Positions 53,654-57,950 of a stretch of DNA of 57,950 nt are shown here, piece after piece (position 1 is the first letter of the stretch; each line of letters opens with the position of its first letter). Under the pieces are notes generated by a model. The model saw only the letters and a list, made by a program, of their open reading frames with translations. It was not told the DNA's origin and did not search any database. This stretch comes from Pseudomonadota bacterium. GTDB lineage: Bacteria; Desulfobacterota; Desulfobacteria; Desulfobacterales; Desulfobacteraceae. Location of the stretch: NCBI GenBank assembly GCA_018821715.1, contig JAHJLN010000056.1, forward strand, positions 1 through 57,950. The letters run 5' to 3'. The position numbers and the translations under genes are program-made.

Positions 53654-55249
53654 TTACTTGGTGCTGTAATAAATAGACAGGTCATCGAAAAGCTGACTGG
53701 AAAAAAGGATCTTCCTGAATTTTACAAGGCTGTCATGGAATATTGTTGAATTATCATATACATCAAAGTCTTTGTTGAGAATGTCATAAATTTTTCGTGT
53801 GCCATATCCAAGCTTGTCAGTATTTTTAAAAGACAAGGCCTGTAAGTCAGCAAGGGTTTCAAGGGTGATGATATGTTTGGCATTGCTAACCAGTCTGAAC
53901 GCTTTCCTGGCAGCGATTGTCCCCATACTGACGACATCCTGGTTTGTGGCATTACATGAAATGGAGTTCACGCTCATGGGATTTGCCAGGTTTCTGTTTT
54001 CTGCTGTAGAAGAGGTGGCAAGATATTGAGCGCCCATAAATCCCATTGTCAGCCCCGGTTCTCCCGGGATAAGATGCTCGGGAAGGCCTTCATTCAAGTT
54101 TTTATCAAGAAGCTTATTTGTTCTTCTTTCAGACAGGTTGCACAAGGTTGACATGGCAATACACAGAATATCCATGGCAAAGCTGACACTCTGTCCATGA
54201 AAATTGCCACCGTGCAGAATTTTTTTCTTTTCAGCAATGATAATTGGATTGTCATTTGTTGAGTTGGCTTCGGTTTCAATTGTTTTAACTGCATAGTCAA
54301 AAGCTTCTTTAACCGGCGCCAGTATTTGAGGCGTACATCTTATTGAATAAACATCCTGAACATTAATCGTGGTTTCAAAAACCGGTATATCACAATGGTT
54401 CTGATTTCTGATGCGGTCGTGGAGGTGTTCTCTTCTGGTGATGTTTTCAGTTCCTTCATATAATTTTTTAATCCTGTCGGAGATATCAATCTGGCCGGGA
54501 TGGGGTTTGACTTTGTGAAGGTCTTCATCAAAGGCATCATCAATGCCGCCGAATATTTCAATTGCAAAAGCCGCATTGATACAGGCAATGTTTAAGAGCT
54601 TATTGGCACCGAATAATGTAAAAGCTGAGATGGCGGTCATTGCAGCCGTTCCGTTCATCAAAGCAAGGCCCTCTTTATAGCTTAGTTTTAAGGGGCTCAG
54701 TCCTGTTTTTTCAAGTGCTTGCTCAGCGGTTGTCAGTTGCCGTTTTAAATAAACCTTGCCCTTGCCGATAATCGCCAGAGACATGTGGGCCAGATGGATC
54801 AAGTCGCCGGATGCGCCAACACTTCCACATTCAGGAATATAGGGTGCCAGATCATTGTTAATCATATCCCTTATCAGTTCAAGCAGCCTTACCCGGACAC
54901 CGGAATGGCCTTTTACAAGGGTATTTAAACGGACTGCAAGAATTCCAAGTGCAATATAGGGCAAGATAGGCGACCCAAGCCCTGCAGAATGACTGACAAT
55001 AAGATTGTTCTGCAGTGTTTCAATGTCCCTGTCATTTATTATCTTATTGCACATGGGGCCAAAAGAGGTGTTTACGCCGTAAATAATTTTTTTTTGTTTA
55101 ATGGACGCTTCGAGAAAATCCCTTGATTTTCTGCATTTTTCCAGGGCTCTATCGTCCAGTTCAACTCGTTTATCTCCGATTCCAATGGCAACAATATCCT
55201 TGTAGCTAAGGTCATTGCCCGTAAGCACAATAACAGGTCTTTTATCCAT
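53654..55249 (-). CDS. Aromatic amino-acid ammonia-lyase (HAL/TAL family)
   Basis: A 531-residue MIO enzyme that removes ammonia from an aromatic amino acid to give an arylacrylate. The MIO triad is Ala146-Ser147-Gly148 in Gly-Ser-Val-Gly-Ala-Ser-Gly-Asp-Leu; Tyr57 in Tyr-Gly-Val-Asn-Thr-Ser-Phe-Gly and Gln in Asn-Gln-Asp-Val-Val-Ser are also there. The selectivity site reads Leu-Ile-Val-Ser-His-Ser (Ser86-His87), as in histidine lyases and flexirubin-type tyrosine lyases. There are no hut genes and the gene lies in a pigment locus, so tyrosine to 4-coumarate is most likely; histidine cannot be excluded by eye. Confidence 0.9.
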   Translation of the reverse strand: MDKRPVIVLTGNDLSYKDIVAIGIGDKRVELDDRALEKCRKSRDFLEASIKQKKIIYGVNTSFGPMCNKIINDRDIETLQNNLIVSHSAGLGSPILPYIALGILAVRLNTLVKGHSGVRVRLLELIRDMINNDLAPYIPECGSVGASGDLIHLAHMSLAIIGKGKVYLKRQLTTAEQALEKTGLSPLKLSYKEGLALMNGTAAMTAISAFTLFGANKLLNIACINAAFAIEIFGGIDDAFDEDLHKVKPHPGQIDISDRIKKLYEGTENITRREHLHDRIRNQNHCDIPVFETTINVQDVYSIRCTPQILAPVKEAFDYAVKTIETEANSTNDNPIIIAEKKKILHGGNFHGQSVSFAMDILCIAMSTLCNLSERRTNKLLDKNLNEGLPEHLIPGEPGLTMGFMGAQYLATSSTAENRNLANPMSVNSISCNATNQDVVSMGTIAARKAFRLVSNAKHIITLETLADLQALSFKNTDKLGYGTRKIYDILNKDFDVYDNSTIFHDSLVKFRKILFSSQLFDDLSIYYSTK

Positions 55250-55293
55250 ATTTATTTTCGTTACCTTAACATGATTGCAAAAGGAAGACAGTT

Positions 55294-56637
55294 CTATCGT
55301 AAATCAAAAAAAGTCATCCTTTTTCGTTTTTTATCAAATTGATATACTTTTTTATCGGCTTTTTTCTTATCAATAAGTTTGATTTCAGGGACAACCCGGA
55401 TTTTGGCCCTTAAGATGTCACTGATCCAGGTTTTGTCATTGTTTTCACTGCAAAGCGCAGCAAAGAGCAGAATGCGGTCAGTCCCATCTTTATTTTTTCT
55501 GACTTCAATATAGCCGTTATGAAATCTTTGATCTCCTTCAAGGCATGCCAGAATAGCATTCGGGAAAATGGTTGTTCCTTTGTATTTTAACATCTGGTTT
55601 TTTCTGCCGAGGATAGGTGCAATCCTTTTTGTGGTGCGTCCGCAAGAGCATTTTTCATTTATAAGGTATGAAATATCTCCTGTTTTAAACCGTATCAAAG
55701 GCATTCCCGTGACACCCAAGGGAGTGACGACAACCTCTCCTCTTTCTCCTTCTTTAACCGGGTGCCCATTATTATCAAGAATTTCCGTAATATTTAATTC
55801 CGGTCTTAAATGCCCCCCTCTTCTGGCAGAACATTCACAAAAGGTTGTCGCCATTTCAGATGAGGCATAGGTGGAATAAATTTTAGCGCCCCACATTTTT
55901 TCCAATTCGACGGCAATCGGAAGAAGATTTAAATGCTCATCTCTGGTGGGTTCCCCTATGGCAATCAGTTTTTTTACAAGGGTGGACCCAGGGGTTTCAT
56001 TATTGTCAATGGCATGCTGCCCTATTTTATATATCAGGGAGGGAACACCGACAATAACCGTTGCATCTGCAAGCTTAATCAGTTCCCAGTGTTGCGCAGC
56101 ACTGCCCGAACCGCTGCGCAATACTCTGGCTTTGAGTTTTACGCCGCCTAAAAAATAAGCAATACCGGCCATGAAACACCGGTCTATGGCCGCGCAGATG
56201 AGCAGTGTATCCTTGTCATCGATCCCTGCCATGTCAAAGGCGAGCTCTTCGTTATAAGCCAGCCTGGAAAGATCGCCGGATGTAAGCGAGATCATCGACG
56301 GTATGGGCCCTGAGGTCGCCGAAGTCAGGCAGACATCGACAATTTCCCTGTTATCAACACATAAAAAATATTTTGCTGGAATAAGATCGCTTTTTTCTGT
56401 CAGGGGAAGATGTTCTATGTCTGAAAGTTTTTTGATTTTTTTTAAATCAATATTTTTATTTTTGTACAGCTTCTTATAAAAAGGAGAGTTGTTCACTGTA
56501 AACTTAAGATGATGTAAAAAAAGTCTGGTTTGAATTTTTTCAATTTCATCGATTTCAGCAAATTGAAGGAATGCAAATTTTTTTGCTGAAAAATCAGTGA
56601 TTACCGGAGAAGAAAAAAAAGATACCGTGTTTTTCAT
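55294..56637 (-). CDS. PaaK-like aryl-acid ligase
   Basis: A 447-residue adenylate-forming enzyme of the phenylacetate-CoA ligase type. It has the Ser/Thr-rich loop Ser-Ala-Thr-Ser-Gly-Pro-Ile-Pro near 112, Tyr-Ala-Ser-Ser-Glu-Met near 259, Phe-Lys-Thr-Gly-Asp near 322 and a cysteine pair Cys-Ser-Cys-Gly that binds metal in this family. It should activate the lyase product as AMP and pass it to CoA or a carrier protein. It lies 44 bases upstream of the lyase gene in the same operon, as in flexirubin/dialkylresorcinol loci. Confidence 0.9.
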   Translation of the reverse strand: MKNTVSFFSSPVITDFSAKKFAFLQFAEIDEIEKIQTRLFLHHLKFTVNNSPFYKKLYKNKNIDLKKIKKLSDIEHLPLTEKSDLIPAKYFLCVDNREIVDVCLTSATSGPIPSMISLTSGDLSRLAYNEELAFDMAGIDDKDTLLICAAIDRCFMAGIAYFLGGVKLKARVLRSGSGSAAQHWELIKLADATVIVGVPSLIYKIGQHAIDNNETPGSTLVKKLIAIGEPTRDEHLNLLPIAVELEKMWGAKIYSTYASSEMATTFCECSARRGGHLRPELNITEILDNNGHPVKEGERGEVVVTPLGVTGMPLIRFKTGDISYLINEKCSCGRTTKRIAPILGRKNQMLKYKGTTIFPNAILACLEGDQRFHNGYIEVRKNKDGTDRILLFAALCSENNDKTWISDILRAKIRVVPEIKLIDKKKADKKVYQFDKKRKRMTFFDLR

Positions 56638-56646
56638 AACTACTTT

Positions 56647-57426
56647 TTATTGCAGCATACTAAGGCTGTTTTTGGCATGCCGTTGTAATTTCTGACTGGA
56701 ACTTTTTTCAATTATTTCCATTAACGTCGGCCTGTATTCCGGCATCCCGGATGACGCCAGGGCTTTAATCATCCAGGCCAAAGCATCTGTATAATATCGA
56801 CCCATTGATCCGGTTAATGGATATCCTTTCAACAGCTCGGCATTAATCACATCGAAAAGTTTTTTTTCAGAAAATTGAGTGTTGCAAATGAATTTTGCCG
56901 TATCTTTTTTAAGGGCGGTATTATTTGATTGGAATATATTAATGTATTTATTTATTTCGGGCGAAAGGCTTGAATCACCGCCTGGAGATTCGCTCAGTAA
57001 TTTGTTTCTTTCTGCATAGTCCCATAATGAGACCAGGCTTTGTCTTGCATATTTTTTAAGTTTGCTGCTGGGCGCGGTTTGACTGATTTTTTCAAGTGTG
57101 GGGGCATAATCTCCTGAACCGGATACGGCCAGAGCTTTGCACAGCCATGACATTTCATCAACATGGCCACTGTTCAGGCTTTTGATATTGTATCCATTTA
57201 ATAATTTTTCATTTATAACGTTATAGAGCCTTGGATCAGTAAGGCGTGATTTTGCGATCATTCCTGCAGCAGTAACCCTTGTCTTTGATGACTCAGAATT
57301 AAGCATTTCAATATATTTATCTATTTCTTCAGAGCTATCCGAACTTGCTGATGCCAGAAAGCCATTTGAAAAAAGGATGATTGAGCAAAAGATAAATAAT
57401 ATAATGATTTGACTGTTTTTTTTCAT
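56647..57426 (-). CDS. Secreted HEAT-repeat protein with internal duplication
   Basis: A 259-residue protein with a signal peptide (cleavage near Ala-Ser-Ala-Ser). The mature part is two copies of a ~100-residue helical unit (about 33-135 and 156-259): each has Glu-Ile-x-Lys-Tyr-Ile, Val-Ile-Asn-x-x-Leu-Leu-x-Gly-Tyr, Trp-(Leu/Met)-x-Lys-Ala-Leu-Ala-x-Ser-Gly, and Leu-x-x-x-Ala-(Arg/Lys)-x-Ser-Leu. HEAT-like helices usually bind proteins or lipids. It could be a periplasmic helper for product transport, but no function is known. Confidence 0.75.
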   Translation of the reverse strand: MKKNSQIIILFIFCSIILFSNGFLASASSDSSEEIDKYIEMLNSESSKTRVTAAGMIAKSRLTDPRLYNVINEKLLNGYNIKSLNSGHVDEMSWLCKALAVSGSGDYAPTLEKISQTAPSSKLKKYARQSLVSLWDYAERNKLLSESPGGDSSLSPEINKYINIFQSNNTALKKDTAKFICNTQFSEKKLFDVINAELLKGYPLTGSMGRYYTDALAWMIKALASSGMPEYRPTLMEIIEKSSSQKLQRHAKNSLSMLQ

Positions 57427-57541
57427 GTTCCTCTCCTTTATTTGCTGAATTTTTGTTCAGGGTAATTTTTACTATCTTTTAACAAAAATAAAAATGAGCT
57501 TAGCTTTCATCACGGATTCCATTTCCTAAAAATTGAGTCTA

Positions 57542-57950
57542 TTATCTAACACTTGATACCTTTCCTGCTGTATCAAAAATAACAGCTTTGGTTTTAAAAC
57601 GAGTGGTCCAGTAGATCCATTCTTTCTCATTTAAAGACGGGGTCATGTGGGCTGAAGGATAGCCCAATGCGGTCATTACCCCTTGCTTTGACATGCCTTT
57701 GAGGGCCTTTCCCTGTTCCACGCCTTGTAAATCCAGCGGGGAGAGCCCTTCAAGGGAAATCTTAGTGGTGGAAAACAGGGTGTTGATATATTCTTCTTTG
57801 TCCATGGCCATGTGTTTAGAGCTGAATGTGAATTTAATTTCCTGTCCTGTATCCATTCTCTTTATAATAAACCCTTTGCGCCAGGGTAGAATATTGATCT
57901 GCGTATTAGGAGAAAGAATCCTGTGGCCTGCAAAGGGGCCTGTCCAGTTG
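57542..57950 (-). CDS. BamE/SmpA-like outer-membrane-associated protein, cut by the window edge
   Basis: The 3' end of a longer gene: from the internal ATG at 57856 the frame stays open to the right edge, so the true start lies outside. The visible 135 residues end in a domain like SmpA/BamE (Leu-Lys-Gly-Met-Ser-Lys-x-x-Val, Leu-Gly-Tyr-Pro, Trp-Ile-Tyr-Trp, Phe-Asp-x-Ala-Gly-Lys-Val). Such domains occur in lipoproteins at the outer membrane. It is upstream of the HEAT-repeat gene by 115 bases on the same strand; its link to the polyene operon is unproved. Confidence 0.6.
   Translation of the reverse strand, partial: NWTGPFAGHRILSPNTQINILPWRKGFIIKRMDTGQEIKFTFSSKHMAMDKEEYINTLFSTTKISLEGLSPLDLQGVEQGKALKGMSKQGVMTALGYPSAHMTPSLNEKEWIYWTTRFKTKAVIFDTAGKVSSVR

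Noticed and set aside
32895-57950. Calling the whole locus a ladderane cluster
   Set aside because: The radical SAM gene and the CrtI-like gene fit, but the ammonia-lyase, PaaK-type ligase, GT2-DUF2062 and chain-length factor point to an aryl starter. Ladderane is left as a comparison only.

Overview
The window reads as chromosome of an anaerobic, probably sulfate-reducing Desulfobacterota bacterium (Desulfobacteraceae-like; inferred from gene content, not from a marker alignment). The clues are a Tmc-type electron-transfer operon (CCG-domain iron-sulfur protein, tetrahaem cytochrome c3, NarI-like membrane subunit), many multi-domain PAS/GAF kinases with cysteine-rich inserts, and several radical SAM enzymes. 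I see no rRNA, tRNA, CRISPR array, insertion sequence or phage gene.

Layout. 0.1-6.5 kb is accessory: DUF3995- and DUF5680-like proteins, a membrane-anchored TIR/deoxyribosyltransferase-like protein, an orphan PAS-GAF histidine kinase, an alpha/beta-hydrolase gene interrupted by one in-frame TGA, and two overlapping genes whose products share a small domain. 6.6-11 kb is housekeeping: vanZ-like, thrS, rnd, dapF. 11-16 kb is a TPP-riboswitch-controlled thiamin salvage operon (ThiXYZ-like transporter, then thiM, thiE, thiD). 16-19.2 kb is the Tmc-like operon. 19.3-22.5 kb holds a sulP relic, a solute-binding protein, a rhomboid protease and an FAH-family enzyme. 22.5-26.6 kb is a ZraPSR-like envelope/metal stress system with a sigma-54 promoter in front of the zraP-like gene. 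26.6-32.8 kb holds tyrA, a PilZ protein, a DMT exporter, a hybrid kinase and an MFS transporter.

The most interesting part is 32.9-57.95 kb. Nineteen consecutive minus-strand genes, most overlapping by 1-11 bases or separated by under 30, form an aryl-polyene/flexirubin-like type II polyketide locus: an aromatic amino-acid ammonia-lyase, a PaaK-type acid ligase, four ketosynthases with the active-site Cys, one chain-length-factor-like protein without it, a ketoreductase, a hotdog thioesterase, two acyltransferases, a GT2-DUF2062 glycosyltransferase, an MMPL exporter, a CrtI/RetSat-like FAD enzyme and a HEAT-repeat periplasmic protein. A BamE/SmpA-like protein is cut by the right edge. No acyl carrier protein or dehydratase is visible, so the operon should continue beyond the right edge.

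Unlike the standard aryl-polyene locus, this one ends in three tandem cobalamin-binding radical SAM genes, one resembling the lipid-biosynthesis family seen next to ladderane-type genes. They face a plus-strand pair: a UGT-like glycosyltransferase and an unusual fusion of an alpha/beta hydrolase with a SPASM-like radical SAM enzyme. My working model (inference) is an outer-membrane aryl-polyene-like lipid that starts from 4-coumarate or a related acid, is built by type II ketosynthases, is modified by B12-radical SAM chemistry, and is then transferred, glycosylated and exported.
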